From Guptibacillus hwajinpoensis (GTDB taxonomy: Bacteria > Bacillota > Bacilli > Bacillales > Bacillaceae_O), in NCBI GenBank assembly GCA_016841765.1, contig JAENYN010000014.1, positions 26,484 to 90,483 of the forward strand: a stretch of 64,000 bases of DNA, given 5' to 3'. The notes beneath the pieces were generated by a model. The model had not been told where the DNA came from and made no database searches. It was given only the letters and a program-made list of their open reading frames with translations. Shown here piece by piece: positions 44,055 to 52,878 of the stretch. The position numbers were made by a program, and so were the translations under genes. Position 1 is the first letter of the stretch; each line of letters starts with the position of its first letter.

Positions 44055-44705
44055 TTGAAGACAATCGTTATCGCTGCCGGAAGCCCTGATATCTCTTTAA
44101 ATGCCCTTCCCGAAATAACCGGTGAGGTTATCTGGGCAGGTGCAGACCGGGGAGTATATCACCTTCTTAAGGCAGGGGTCATACCAGAGCGGGCATTTGG
44201 CGATTTTGATTCACTCACGCAAGAAGAGCTTGAGTGGATGCGAAGCAAGCTCGAGCCAATGCAAATTAACATATATCCGAAAGAAAAAGACAAAACAGAT
44301 CTTGAGCTGGCAGTGGAGTGGGCGCTTGCTGAACCGCAAACAGCTGCCATCCATATCATCGGCGCGACCGGGGGCCGGCTTGATCATACATTGACAAATA
44401 TCCAGCTTTTGCTAAAAGGATTGGAAGCAGACATTCCGATCATCCTATCTGATGCTTCCAACCGGGTTGAATTGCTGAAACCAGGCACCTATGAAACGGA
44501 CCGAAATACAGGCTATGACTATGTTTCGTTCCTCCCTTTCACCGAAAGTGTTGAAGGGCTGACACTCGAAGGCTTCAAGTATCCCCTTGAGAACGAGACG
44601 ATCCGCTGGGGTTCAACCCTGACTGTCTCAAATGAATTGTCCGCCGAAAGTGGTACTTTTTCATTTGCGGCCGGCATATTATTGGTGATAAAGAGCAAGG
44701 ATTAA
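44055..44705 (+). CDS. thiN: Thiamine pyrophosphokinase
   Basis: Converts thiamine and ATP to thiamine pyrophosphate. It has 216 residues from the TTG at 44055, which yields the family start KTIVIAAGSPD. The ATG at 43992 would add 21 residues with no similarity that I recognise. Motifs are WAGADRGVYHLLKAG, FGDFDSLTQEEL, KDKTDLELAVEWAL and GATGGRLDHTLTNIQLL, and the C-terminal substrate domain ends SAESGTFSFAAGILLVI. The start codon choice is less certain than the identity. Confidence 0.94.
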   Translation: MKTIVIAAGSPDISLNALPEITGEVIWAGADRGVYHLLKAGVIPERAFGDFDSLTQEELEWMRSKLEPMQINIYPKEKDKTDLELAVEWALAEPQTAAIHIIGATGGRLDHTLTNIQLLLKGLEADIPIILSDASNRVELLKPGTYETDRNTGYDYVSFLPFTESVEGLTLEGFKYPLENETIRWGSTLTVSNELSAESGTFSFAAGILLVIKSKD

Positions 44706-44813
44706 TTCCGGGTTTGGGTACTTTTTTTCTCTGCATGAATATATTAATGAAAGAGATGTCCTTTTTATTGTTCATTATATGTGCAGGATTAACCGGTTTG
44801 AGGAGGGGGAAAC

Positions 44814-44894
44814 ATGAAGTTTTATACCATCAAACTTCCTAAGTTCATCGGGGGATTCGTAAGAGCCATACTGGGATCTTTCAAAAAGGAGTGA
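44814..44894 (+). CDS. spoVM: Stage V sporulation protein SpoVM (26 residues)
   Basis: Tiny amphipathic peptide that recognises convex membrane of the forespore and anchors SpoIVA and the coat. The product MKFYTIKLPKFIGGFVRAIL plus GSFKKE is the same length as B. subtilis SpoVM and nearly identical to it, with the helix-breaking Pro at position 9. GAGGAGGGGG lies five bases before the ATG. It is too short for usual gene callers. It lies between thiN and the convergent rpmB, as in B. subtilis. Confidence 0.97.
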   Translation: MKFYTIKLPKFIGGFVRAILGSFKKE

Positions 44895-44896
44895 AC

Positions 44897-44929
44897 AAAA
44901 AAAGCACCTTGTCCAGGTGCTTTTTTTGT
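44897..44929. terminator. Bidirectional terminator between spoVM and rpmB
   Basis: AAAAAAAGCACCT / AGGTGCTTTTTTT with a short loop. Both flanks are A/T runs, so it can end spoVM on the plus strand and rpmB on the minus strand. Confidence 0.9.
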
Positions 44930-44950
44930 TTATGCCTAAAGCATATGGGA

Positions 44951-45139
44951 TTATACACGTTCAACTTTTCCGGATTTAAGGGCACGGGCAGAAACATAAA
45001 CGCGTTTCGGCTTGCCGTCAACCATGATGCGAACCTTTTGGACATTCGCACCCCATTTGCGTTTGGATGCGTTCATTGCGTGTGAACGCTTGTTGCCTTT
45101 GCGTGTCTGCCGGCCGGTAACTACACATTTGCGAGCCAT
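44951..45139 (-). CDS. rpmB: 50S ribosomal protein L28
   Basis: Large-subunit ribosomal protein of 62 residues: [20 protein letters not shown], then [17 protein letters not shown] and the end [15 protein letters not shown]. Read on the minus strand, AAGGAGG is seven bases before the ATG. It contains a single cysteine, so it lacks the paired zinc-ribbon cysteines found in some L28 proteins. It is transcribed away from yloU. Confidence 0.98.
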   Translation of the reverse strand: MARKCVVTGRQTRKGNKRSHAMNASKRKWGANVQKVRIMVDGKPKRVYVSARALKSGKVERV

Positions 45140-45255
45140 GAAAGAACCTCCTTATCGACGAACATAATGCTCATTTTCAAGAAATACTAATTAAACTTAC
45201 CATAACTTACATTAGAAATCAATACTCACTGCTTCACGGTTTCAAGAAAATTTCC

Positions 45256-45285
45256 TTGACAACCGGAATTGCGGTATGATGTATA
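45256..45285 (+). promoter_or_regulatory. Candidate sigma-A promoter of yloU-fakA
   Basis: TTGACA at 45256-45261 with TGTATA at 45280-45285 (18-base spacer). The -10 is not unique, as TATGAT and TATATA lie nearby, so the exact element is uncertain. Confidence 0.45.
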
Positions 45286-45391
45286 TAGTAGTGTCGTTTA
45301 TAATGCTTCGCAAAATCGGGCACTTTATTATTGATATTGTATATAGTAAAATGAGATTAGCTTGACTGTGAATCGAAAAGGAGGATTCTCT

Positions 45392-45757
45392 ATGTCCATT
45401 GAGATGCGAACTGACTACGGCAATATCGATATAAGCAATGAAGTCATCGGCACGATTGCCGGAGGCGCTGCAGTTGACAGTTATGGGATTGTCGGCATGG
45501 CATCCAGGAAACAGCTGAAGGATGGCCTGTCAGATATCCTTGGCCGGGAAAACCTGGCAAAAGGTGTTGTCGTACGCCAGGGTGAAGATGATGAGATACA
45601 TATTGATGCGTATATCATTGTGAGTTATGGCACGAAAATTTCCGAGGTGGCCCACAATGTCCAGACACAAGTAAAATACACCTTAAATAAAACGTTAGGA
45701 ATTTCGGTGGACTCCGTAAATGTGTATGTGCAGGGAGTCCGGGTGACAAACCCGTAG
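45392..45757 (+). CDS. yloU: Asp23/Gls24 family protein YloU
   Basis: Protein of 121 residues in the Asp23/Gls24 envelope-associated family; biochemical role not established. The middle AAVDSYGIVGMASRKQLKD and the late VQTQVKYTLNKTLGISVDSVNVYVQGVRV are the conserved signatures. The ATG at 45392 is seven bases after AAAGGAGG; the in-frame start at 45362 lies upstream of that site. It is 17 bases from fakA, an adjacency conserved widely in Firmicutes. Confidence 0.93.
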   Translation: MSIEMRTDYGNIDISNEVIGTIAGGAAVDSYGIVGMASRKQLKDGLSDILGRENLAKGVVVRQGEDDEIHIDAYIIVSYGTKISEVAHNVQTQVKYTLNKTLGISVDSVNVYVQGVRVTNP

Positions 45758-45774
45758 CGTGAGGAGGAAGCTTT

Positions 45775-47457
45775 GTGACTATGATGAAATTGGATGGAGA
45801 ACGTTTTGCGCAAATGGTTCTGCAGGGTGCGGAAAACCTGTCCAGAAATGCAGAGATGGTAGATGCGCTTAACGTTTTCCCTGTACCGGATGGAGATACA
45901 GGCACAAATATGAACTTATCCATGACTTCCGGTGCGAAAGAAGTGAGGAATAACCCGGCCGAGCATATCGGAAAGGTTGCCGGCCATCTGGCCCGCGGCC
46001 TCTTGATGGGCGCACGCGGTAATTCGGGCGTCATTCTGTCCCAGTTATTCCGCGGGTTTTCCAAAGCGATGGAAAATAAAGAAATGGTGAACAGCACCGA
46101 GTTTGCAAAAGCCTTTGAGGCCGGAGTTGAAACAGCATACAAAGCTGTCATGAAACCGGTTGAGGGCACAATCCTGACCGTCGCCAAAGATGCTGCCAAA
46201 AAAGCGGTGCAGACGGCCAAGAAACAACAGGACATTACAGCGGTCATGGAAGAGACGCTGAAGGAAGCGAAGGCATCACTGGAACGGACACCTGACCTCC
46301 TTCCTGTATTGAAGGAAGTTGGCGTGGTGGACAGCGGCGGCCAGGGCCTCGTTGTCATATATGAAGGGTTCAACGCTGTCCTGAAAGGCGAATCCCTGCC
46401 GGAAACATCCATTTCCGCCCCCTCCATGAACGAGCTCGTCAATGCCGAGCACCACAAAAGTGTGCACAGCCATATGTCGACCGAAGACATCGAGTTTGGG
46501 TATTGCACTGAATTCATGGTGAGGCTGGAAGATGATAAACTGAAGGACAACCCTTTCAGTGAAGAGGAATTCCGCAATGAAATCAGCAATTACGGTGATT
46601 CTCTTCTCGTCGTATCAAGCGATGATATCGTCAAAGTCCATATTCATGCAGAGCAGCCAGGTGACGTGCTCAGTTTTGGACAGAAATACGGCAGTTTGGT
46701 CAATATGAAAATTGAAAACATGCGGCAGCAGCATACCGACCTTATTGAAAAGGACAGAAAAGCTGGCGGGCCTGAAGTAGATCCGGCACCCGCCCGCAAA
46801 GAGAAGTTCGGGATCATTACGGTCGCGATGGGTGACGGGATCAGCGAGATGTTCAAGAGCCTCGGAGCGACAGTCGTCATTGAAGGCGGGCAGACGATGA
46901 ATCCGAGCACAGAAGATATCCTCAAGGCAGTTGAGGATGCAAATGCGGAAGAAATTATTATTCTGCCAAACAACAAAAATATCATCATGGCTGCCGAACA
47001 GGCCGCTTCGGTTGTGGAAGGCAATGTGGAGGTCGTCAAAACAAAAACGGTCCCACAGGGCATGAGTGCGCTTCTTGCGTTTAATCCGGCCCAGACGCTT
47101 GAAGAGAATGCAGAGGCGATGTCTGAATCTGCAGCTGCCGTCAAAACCGGACAGGTAACCTTTGCCGTCCGGGATACATCAATTGAGGGCTTTGAAATCA
47201 AGAAAGATGATTTCATGGGGATAGCTGACGGTAAGATTGTGGCGGCAGACAAAGATATGAATGAAGCAACGAAACTGCTTCTTGATAAGCTCATTAATGA
47301 AGATGATGAAATTATTACTGTCATTGTCGGAAAAGATGCTGCAAAAGAAGATGTGGAGAAGCTGACACAGCATATTGAAGATAAATTCGATCAAATTGAA
47401 ATCGAAGTGCATGAAGGCGGACAGCCGCTTTATACGTATATATTCTCGGTTGAATAA
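45775..47457 (+). CDS. fakA: Fatty acid kinase subunit FakA (YloV)
   Basis: ATP-binding subunit that phosphorylates exogenous fatty acids presented by a FakB (DegV) protein, for phospholipid synthesis through PlsX/PlsY. It has 560 residues. The DhaL-like kinase domain at the start has the metal-binding NVFPVPDGDTGTNMNLSM and LLMGARGNSGVILSQ. The middle domain and a C-terminal DegV-like part (IIILPNNKNIIMAAEQAA) follow. The GTG at 45775 is seven bases after AGGAGG; the ATG at 45781 is an alternative. No fakB is present in the window. Confidence 0.94.
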   Translation: MTMMKLDGERFAQMVLQGAENLSRNAEMVDALNVFPVPDGDTGTNMNLSMTSGAKEVRNNPAEHIGKVAGHLARGLLMGARGNSGVILSQLFRGFSKAMENKEMVNSTEFAKAFEAGVETAYKAVMKPVEGTILTVAKDAAKKAVQTAKKQQDITAVMEETLKEAKASLERTPDLLPVLKEVGVVDSGGQGLVVIYEGFNAVLKGESLPETSISAPSMNELVNAEHHKSVHSHMSTEDIEFGYCTEFMVRLEDDKLKDNPFSEEEFRNEISNYGDSLLVVSSDDIVKVHIHAEQPGDVLSFGQKYGSLVNMKIENMRQQHTDLIEKDRKAGGPEVDPAPARKEKFGIITVAMGDGISEMFKSLGATVVIEGGQTMNPSTEDILKAVEDANAEEIIILPNNKNIIMAAEQAASVVEGNVEVVKTKTVPQGMSALLAFNPAQTLEENAEAMSESAAAVKTGQVTFAVRDTSIEGFEIKKDDFMGIADGKIVAADKDMNEATKLLLDKLINEDDEIITVIVGKDAAKEDVEKLTQHIEDKFDQIEIEVHEGGQPLYTYIFSVE

Positions 47458-47480
47458 TTGAATGGAATAAGATAACCGAT

Positions 47481-47507
47481 AAATAGAAGGGGGAACCCCT
47501 TCTATTT
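47481..47507. terminator. Hairpin between fakA and sdaAB
   Basis: AAATAGAAGGGG / CCCCTTCTATTT: perfect 12-base stem with a three-base GAA loop, 23 bases after the fakA stop codon. Only ATTTG follows, not a long T-run, so it may be a weak terminator or an RNA-processing structure. Confidence 0.6.
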
Positions 47508-47561
47508 ATTTGCGGATACAGCAACATTTTCAAACCGGATTTGTCTTTGGGAGGAAATGAC

Positions 47562-48224
47562 ATGAAATATAAAAGTGTTTTTGATATCATCGGCCCTGTC
47601 ATGATCGGGCCATCCAGTTCCCACACGGCAGGTGCGGCGCGGATCGGGCGTGTGGCCCGCAATTTATTCGGTGAGAAGCCGGAAACTGCCGTCATCACAT
47701 TTTACGGTTCTTTTGCCAAAACGTATCGTGGCCACGGCACTGACGTGGCAATCGTTGGCGGGCTCCTTGATTTCGATACAGATGACGAGCGGATCGTCAA
47801 TTCCCTCCAGCTAGCCCGTGATGAAGGGATCAATGTCCAGATAAACGAATCCGATGAATTGACCGATCATCCGAATACCGCAAAAGTGGTACTTGAAAAC
47901 AAAAATAACCACCTTGAACTGACAGGGATTTCAATCGGCGGCGGTAAAATTGAACTCATCGAAATTGACGGCTTTGAACTCAGGGTGTCCGGAAACTCTC
48001 CGGCAATCACGGTCATTCATCATGACAGGTATGGATGCATTGCAAATGTTGCCGCCATCATTGCGAAACACCGGCTGAACATCGGGCATATGGATGTCTC
48101 GCGGAAGGATAAAGGGCAAAAAGCACTTATGACAATCGAAGTCGATCATGATATCGAAGAAGAGGTAATGGAGGAAATCAGGAAACTTCCGAACATCATT
48201 CAGGTTTCGAAAATTGTTGAATAG
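47562..48224 (+). CDS. sdaAB: L-serine dehydratase, iron-sulfur dependent, beta subunit
   Basis: One of two chains of the 4Fe-4S L-serine deaminase (serine to pyruvate and ammonia). It has 220 residues. The N-terminal SDH_beta domain has FDIIGPVMIGPSSSHTAGAA and FYGSFAKTYRGHGTDVAIVGG. The C-terminal ACT domain starts near residue 145 (AITVIHHDRYGCIANVAAII). The ATG at 47562 follows GGGAGG; the upstream in-frame ATG at 47541 is too early for that site. sdaAA follows after 42 bases. Confidence 0.95.
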   Translation: MKYKSVFDIIGPVMIGPSSSHTAGAARIGRVARNLFGEKPETAVITFYGSFAKTYRGHGTDVAIVGGLLDFDTDDERIVNSLQLARDEGINVQINESDELTDHPNTAKVVLENKNNHLELTGISIGGGKIELIEIDGFELRVSGNSPAITVIHHDRYGCIANVAAIIAKHRLNIGHMDVSRKDKGQKALMTIEVDHDIEEEVMEEIRKLPNIIQVSKIVE

Positions 48225-48266
48225 GATACTGAAAATTGGCACCGCTATCATTAAAGGAGGAAACGT

Positions 48267-49151
48267 ATGTTCAAAACAGCCGCAGAACTGGTGGAACTCG
48301 CAGAAACAGGCGGAAAGAAAATTTCTGAAGTAATGATCGAGCAGGAGATGGCCGTGAAAAAGCTAAGCCGTGAAGAAGTGACGGGCTTAATGGACCGCAA
48401 TCTTCAAGTGATGGAAGATGCGGTGAAAAAAGGCCTTGAAGGGGTGGTGTCCCATTCGGGATTGACCGGCGGCGATGCTGTCTTGCTGCAGAAATATATA
48501 GAAAAAGGCAATACATTATCCGGACTCACTGTTCTGGATGCGGTAAGCAAAGCAGTGGCCACGAACGAAGTGAACGCAGCGATGGGGACGATTTGTGCGA
48601 CCCCGACTGCAGGCTCGGCAGGAGTTGTACCCGGAACACTGTTTGCGGTTAAGGAAAAACTCAATCCGACACGTGAAGAAATGCTCAACTTCCTATTCAC
48701 TTCCGGTGCCTTTGGTATAGTGGTGGCCAATAACGCTTCCATTTCCGGAGCCGCCGGCGGCTGCCAGGCCGAAGTCGGTTCTGCCAGCGGCATGGCATCA
48801 GCTGCCATTGTTGAAATGGCGGGTGGAACACCTGCGCAGTCAGCTGAAGCTATGGCCATTACACTGAAGAATATGCTTGGTCTTGTCTGTGATCCGGTTG
48901 CAGGACTTGTGGAAGTGCCGTGTGTAAAACGGAATGCAATGGGGGCTGCGCTTGCGATGACCGCCGCTGATATGGCACTGGCCGGCATCACAAGCCGCAT
49001 TCCCTGTGATGAAGTGATCGATGCCATGTATAAAATCGGCCAGTCAATGCCGGGTGCCCTCAGGGAAACAGCTCTTGGCGGCCTTGCTGCGACTCCGACA
49101 GGCAGGGAGCTTGAAGCGAAAATTTTTGGATTATCCCTTGATAAAAAGTGA
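48267..49151 (+). CDS. sdaAA: L-serine dehydratase, iron-sulfur dependent, alpha subunit
   Basis: Catalytic chain of 294 residues. Cysteines for the 4Fe-4S cluster are visible in ICATPTAGSAGVVPG, GGCQAEVGSASGMA and LVCDPVAGLVEVPCVKRNAMG. The start is the ATG at 48267 after AAAGGAGG. The stop codon is next to the recG start, so recG is likely co-transcribed. Confidence 0.96.
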   Translation: MFKTAAELVELAETGGKKISEVMIEQEMAVKKLSREEVTGLMDRNLQVMEDAVKKGLEGVVSHSGLTGGDAVLLQKYIEKGNTLSGLTVLDAVSKAVATNEVNAAMGTICATPTAGSAGVVPGTLFAVKEKLNPTREEMLNFLFTSGAFGIVVANNASISGAAGGCQAEVGSASGMASAAIVEMAGGTPAQSAEAMAITLKNMLGLVCDPVAGLVEVPCVKRNAMGAALAMTAADMALAGITSRIPCDEVIDAMYKIGQSMPGALRETALGGLAATPTGRELEAKIFGLSLDKK

Positions 49152-49162
49152 GTGATAACAAA

Positions 49163-51202
49163 ATGGAACAACAACCGGTGACAGCGGTAAAAGGAATCGG
49201 CCCTGAATCAGCCAGAACACTGGATGAAATGGGGATCGTAACGGTATCCGATTTGATGGAACATTTCCCCTATCGCTATGAAGATTATGAAGTGAAGGAC
49301 ATCACGGAAATCAAACACGAGGAAAGAGTAACACTGGAAGGGAAGGTCCATAGTGAGCCTTCTCTTCGCTATTTCGGCCGAAAAAAGTCCCGGATGACCG
49401 TCCGCTTCATGACTGGACGGTACTTGATCAAGGCGGTGTTTTTCAATCAGCCGTTTTATAAGCAGCATTTGAACCCGGGGGAAACTGTGACCATAACCGG
49501 GAAGTGGGATCAACACAAGCAAACGATCACAGTATCAGAGTTGAAAAAAGGCCGGCTTGAAACCGCCCGGAAAATCAAGCCGATTTATTCGGTGAAGGGA
49601 AATGTGACCCAGAAGGCGATGCATAAGTGGATTGCGGCAGCGCTAAACGAATTCGGTTCAGCGGCAGAAGAAATTCTCCCGGAAAGATTGCTTTCCGCCT
49701 ACCGGCTCCCGAGACGGATCGATGCACTTCAGGTGATGCACAATCCTGCAAGCCACCAGCACCTGAAGCAGGCCCGCCGCCGCTTTGTGTATGAAGAATT
49801 TTTGCTGTTCCAGCTTAAGCTGCAGGCATTCAAAAAGCTGGAGCGGGAACAGTCTCCCGGGAAAGCCATGGCCTTTTCGATGAAACATATCCACGATTTC
49901 ATCGATGGGCTCCCTTTTTCGCTGACAGGCGCACAGCAAAGGGCGGTTGATGAAATCCTTTCCGATTTGAAAGAGCCTTATCGGATGAACAGGCTGCTGC
50001 AGGGTGATGTCGGCTCCGGTAAAACTGTGGTGGCGGCAATCGCTCTTAAAGCTGCAGTTGATGCGGGCTATCAGGGGGCGATGATGGCCCCGACCGAAAT
50101 CCTTGCCGAGCAGCACAGGCAGTCGCTTGAGCCGCTGCTCGCTGAAAGCGGAATAAGTGCGGCCCTTTTGACGAGTTCAGTCAAGGGCAAACAGCGGAAG
50201 GAACTCCTTGCCCGGCTTCATGCAGGTGAAATTGATGTCCTGATCGGGACTCATGCGCTCATTCAGGATGAAGTCGGCTTCAAGCGGCTGGGCCTGGTCA
50301 TTACGGACGAACAGCACCGGTTTGGCGTCGGACAGCGGAGGCTGCTCAGGGAAAAAGGACCTGAACCGGATGTTCTTTTCATGACGGCGACACCGATTCC
50401 GCGGACGCTTGCGATTTCAGTCTTCGGTGATATGGATGTATCTGTCATTGATGAAATGCCGGCCGGCAGGAAAACAATCGAAACTTACTGGGCGAAACAC
50501 GATATGCTCCCGCGTGTCCTTGATTTTCTGGAAAAAGAAATCCGGCGCGGCCGGCAGGCATACGTTATTTGCCCGTTGATCGAGGAGTCGGAGAAACTTG
50601 ATGTCCAGAATGCCATCGATGTCCATGCCATGCTCAGGCAGCACTTCGGTGACAGATATGGCGTCGGCCTAATGCACGGCCGCCTTTCCGCCGCTGAAAA
50701 AGAAGAAGTGATGCAGCAGTTCGGTGAAAACAAACTTCAGGTCCTTGTATCGACGACTGTCGTTGAAGTTGGCGTCAATGTGCCGAATGCGACAGTGATG
50801 GTCATCTATGACGCCGAACGGTTCGGCCTCGCCCAGCTCCATCAGCTCAGAGGGCGGGTTGGCAGAGGCAGTGACCAGAGTTATTGTATTTTGCTCGCCG
50901 ATCCCAAATCTGAAACGGGCAAGGAACGGATGAGGGTGATGACGGAAACGAACGACGGTTTTGAACTTTCGGAGCGTGATTTGGAATTGCGCGGACCAGG
51001 AGATTTTTTTGGCGTGAAACAAAGCGGACTGCCTGATTTTAAAGTGGCTGATGTCGTCCATGATTACCGGGCGCTGGAAACTGCCCGGAATGATGCGGCG
51101 GCGATGGTCCGGTCGGAAGCATTCTGGAAAGCGCCGGAGTATGAGGGGCTGCGAACATATTTGCAGCGCGAAGGTGTCTTTGACACATCGAAACTTGATT
51201 GA
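49163..51202 (+). CDS. recG: ATP-dependent DNA helicase RecG
   Basis: Branch-migrating helicase that reverses stalled forks. It has 679 residues from the ATG at 49163; the GTG at 49148 is also possible but has no ribosome site. The N-terminal wedge/OB domain includes KGIGPESARTL and FPYRYEDYEV. Walker A is GDVGSGKTVVAAIAL near residue 281, motif II is TDEQHRFGVGQR near 383, followed by FMTATPIPRTLA. The last motif is QLHQLRGRVGRGSDQSYC. FapR-controlled genes start next with their own promoter. Confidence 0.98.
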   Translation: MEQQPVTAVKGIGPESARTLDEMGIVTVSDLMEHFPYRYEDYEVKDITEIKHEERVTLEGKVHSEPSLRYFGRKKSRMTVRFMTGRYLIKAVFFNQPFYKQHLNPGETVTITGKWDQHKQTITVSELKKGRLETARKIKPIYSVKGNVTQKAMHKWIAAALNEFGSAAEEILPERLLSAYRLPRRIDALQVMHNPASHQHLKQARRRFVYEEFLLFQLKLQAFKKLEREQSPGKAMAFSMKHIHDFIDGLPFSLTGAQQRAVDEILSDLKEPYRMNRLLQGDVGSGKTVVAAIALKAAVDAGYQGAMMAPTEILAEQHRQSLEPLLAESGISAALLTSSVKGKQRKELLARLHAGEIDVLIGTHALIQDEVGFKRLGLVITDEQHRFGVGQRRLLREKGPEPDVLFMTATPIPRTLAISVFGDMDVSVIDEMPAGRKTIETYWAKHDMLPRVLDFLEKEIRRGRQAYVICPLIEESEKLDVQNAIDVHAMLRQHFGDRYGVGLMHGRLSAAEKEEVMQQFGENKLQVLVSTTVVEVGVNVPNATVMVIYDAERFGLAQLHQLRGRVGRGSDQSYCILLADPKSETGKERMRVMTETNDGFELSERDLELRGPGDFFGVKQSGLPDFKVADVVHDYRALETARNDAAAMVRSEAFWKAPEYEGLRTYLQREGVFDTSKLD

Positions 51203-51211
51203 TAAAAGCTA

Positions 51212-51260
51212 TTGCAATGAAAATCGAGAAATTATATACTACTTTTAGTACCTAGTCATA
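51212..51260 (+). promoter_or_regulatory. fapR promoter with FapR operator
   Basis: TTGCAA at 51212-51217 and TATACT at 51235-51240, spacer 17. Directly downstream, TTTAGTACCTAGTCATAG (51243-51260) closely resembles the FapR box (TTAGTACCTAGTCTTAA-like). The operator covers the likely transcription start, which would block initiation until malonyl-CoA releases FapR. The latter mechanism is known from B. subtilis. Confidence 0.9.
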
Positions 51261-51280
51261 GAACCGGACGGTGTCAATAA

Positions 51281-51877
51281 ATGAAACGAACCAAAAAAGA
51301 TAGGCAAAAACAGCTGAAAACCACGATAGAAACAAACCCATTCATTACAGATGATGAATTGGCACGGAGCTTCAACGTAAGCGTGCAGACGATCCGCCTC
51401 GACAGGATGGAACTCGCAATCCCCGAGCTCAGGGAACGGATCAAGCATGTAGCAGAGAACCGCTGGGAAGAGGAAGTGAAAGCACTTCCCATCGAAGAAG
51501 TGATTGGTGAAGTCATCGACCTTAACCTTGATGAAAGTGCGATCTCGATTTTAGATGTCGGGCCGGAACATGTATTTTCCAGGAACAAAATCGCACGCGG
51601 CCATCACCTGTTTGCCCAGGCCAATTCCCTTGCGGTCGCGGTCATTGACGATGAGTTGGCGCTTACAGCCAAGGCTGATATCCGTTTCACGAGGCAAGTG
51701 AAGGAGAACGAACGGGTCGTCGCCAAAGCTCGTGTTAATAGCACAGATGACGAAAAAGGAAGGACGTCTGTGACAGTAGAAAGCTTTGTCGGCAATGAAC
51801 TGGTTTTCTGCGGGGATTTCAACATGTATCGATCAAATAAAGGAAAGAAGGCCGGGTACAATGAAAATAGCAATTGA
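51281..51877 (+). CDS. fapR: Transcription factor FapR
   Basis: Repressor of fatty acid and phospholipid genes, relieved by malonyl-CoA. It has 198 residues. The N-terminal helix-turn-helix is [19 protein letters not shown] (about 25-43). The C-terminal hot-dog domain (from about residue 75) carries [20 protein letters not shown] and [18 protein letters not shown]. It is the first gene of its own regulon here and overlaps plsX by 17 bases. Confidence 0.97.
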   Translation: MKRTKKDRQKQLKTTIETNPFITDDELARSFNVSVQTIRLDRMELAIPELRERIKHVAENRWEEEVKALPIEEVIGEVIDLNLDESAISILDVGPEHVFSRNKIARGHHLFAQANSLAVAVIDDELALTAKADIRFTRQVKENERVVAKARVNSTDDEKGRTSVTVESFVGNELVFCGDFNMYRSNKGKKAGYNENSN

Positions 51878-52850
51878 CGCAATGGGAGGGGACAATGCCC
51901 CTGAACAAGTTGTAAAGGGGGCGGAGCTTGCTGCCGGGGAATTCCCCGGGCTGGAAATCTTGCTGGTCGGAAAAGAAACTGATATCAGCAGTTACTTAAG
52001 CAAGGATAACCCTGCCATCTCCATTTTACATACGGACGAAGTGATTGAAGGGGAAGATGAACCGGTAAGGGCTGTCAGGCGGAAAAAAAATGCATCGATG
52101 GTGCTCGCTGCCAGGGAAGTGGCAGAGGGGAGAGCGGATGCATGCATTTCAGCCGGCAACACAGGCGCACTCATGACGGCCGGGCTTTTTGTGGTCGGGC
52201 GTATTAAAGGAATCGACAGGCCGGCGCTTGCGCCGACGCTGCCAACGGTTGACGGAAAAGGGTTCTTATTGCTTGATGCGGGCGCAAATGTTGATGCCAA
52301 ACCGGAACATTTGCTGCAGTTTGCCATAATGGGTTCAATTTATACCGAGAAAGTCCGCGGCATTGCGAATCCGACCGTCGGACTTATGAATATCGGAACT
52401 GAAGAGAAAAAAGGCAATGAACTCAGCCGCCAGACATTCGAGCTTCTGAAAAAAGCGGATGTGAACTTTATCGGGAACATCGAGTCCCGTGACTTGCTGA
52501 CAGGTGCTGCTGATGTTGTCGTGTGTGACGGATTTACCGGCAACATCGCCTTGAAGACCATTGAAGGCACAGCCATGGCCATTTTCAGCATGCTGAAAGA
52601 AGAACTGACCGCGTCCCTAAAGAGCAAGGCGGCAGCTGCCATGCTGCGGCCGCAGTTCAAAAAATTAAAAGGAAAACTGGACTATTCGGAATACGGCGGC
52701 GCAGGCTTATTCGGATTGAAAGCCCCGGTCATAAAAGCACACGGGTCCTCCGATGCCACCGCGATTTTAAATGCCATCAGGCAGGCGAAGAACATGGCGG
52801 ACGAAAAGGTTGCCGGCCATATCGAAGAACAGGCAGTTAAATCATCCTGA
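51861..52850 (+). CDS. plsX: Phosphate acyltransferase PlsX
   Basis: Makes acyl-phosphate from acyl-ACP at the start of phospholipid synthesis. The 329 residues open [20 protein letters not shown], the family signature. Others are [56 protein letters not shown] and [19 protein letters not shown]. The in-frame extension back to 51786 lies inside fapR. FabD follows after 28 bases. Confidence 0.97.
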   Translation: MKIAIDAMGGDNAPEQVVKGAELAAGEFPGLEILLVGKETDISSYLSKDNPAISILHTDEVIEGEDEPVRAVRRKKNASMVLAAREVAEGRADACISAGNTGALMTAGLFVVGRIKGIDRPALAPTLPTVDGKGFLLLDAGANVDAKPEHLLQFAIMGSIYTEKVRGIANPTVGLMNIGTEEKKGNELSRQTFELLKKADVNFIGNIESRDLLTGAADVVVCDGFTGNIALKTIEGTAMAIFSMLKEELTASLKSKAAAAMLRPQFKKLKGKLDYSEYGGAGLFGLKAPVIKAHGSSDATAILNAIRQAKNMADEKVAGHIEEQAVKSS

Positions 52851-52878
52851 AAAAAGACGACGTGAGGAGCGTGGAAAT

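Noticed and set aside
44735..44800. Sigma-E promoter for spoVM
   Set aside because: CATTATAT is a poor -10 match and I found no -35 at the right distance, although sigma-E control is known in B. subtilis.
45615..46589. 324-residue open frame on the minus strand, opposite yloU and fakA
   Set aside because: Composition is Ser/Leu-rich as expected from the reverse of a coding strand; there is no ribosome site or family likeness, and fakA on the plus strand is clear.
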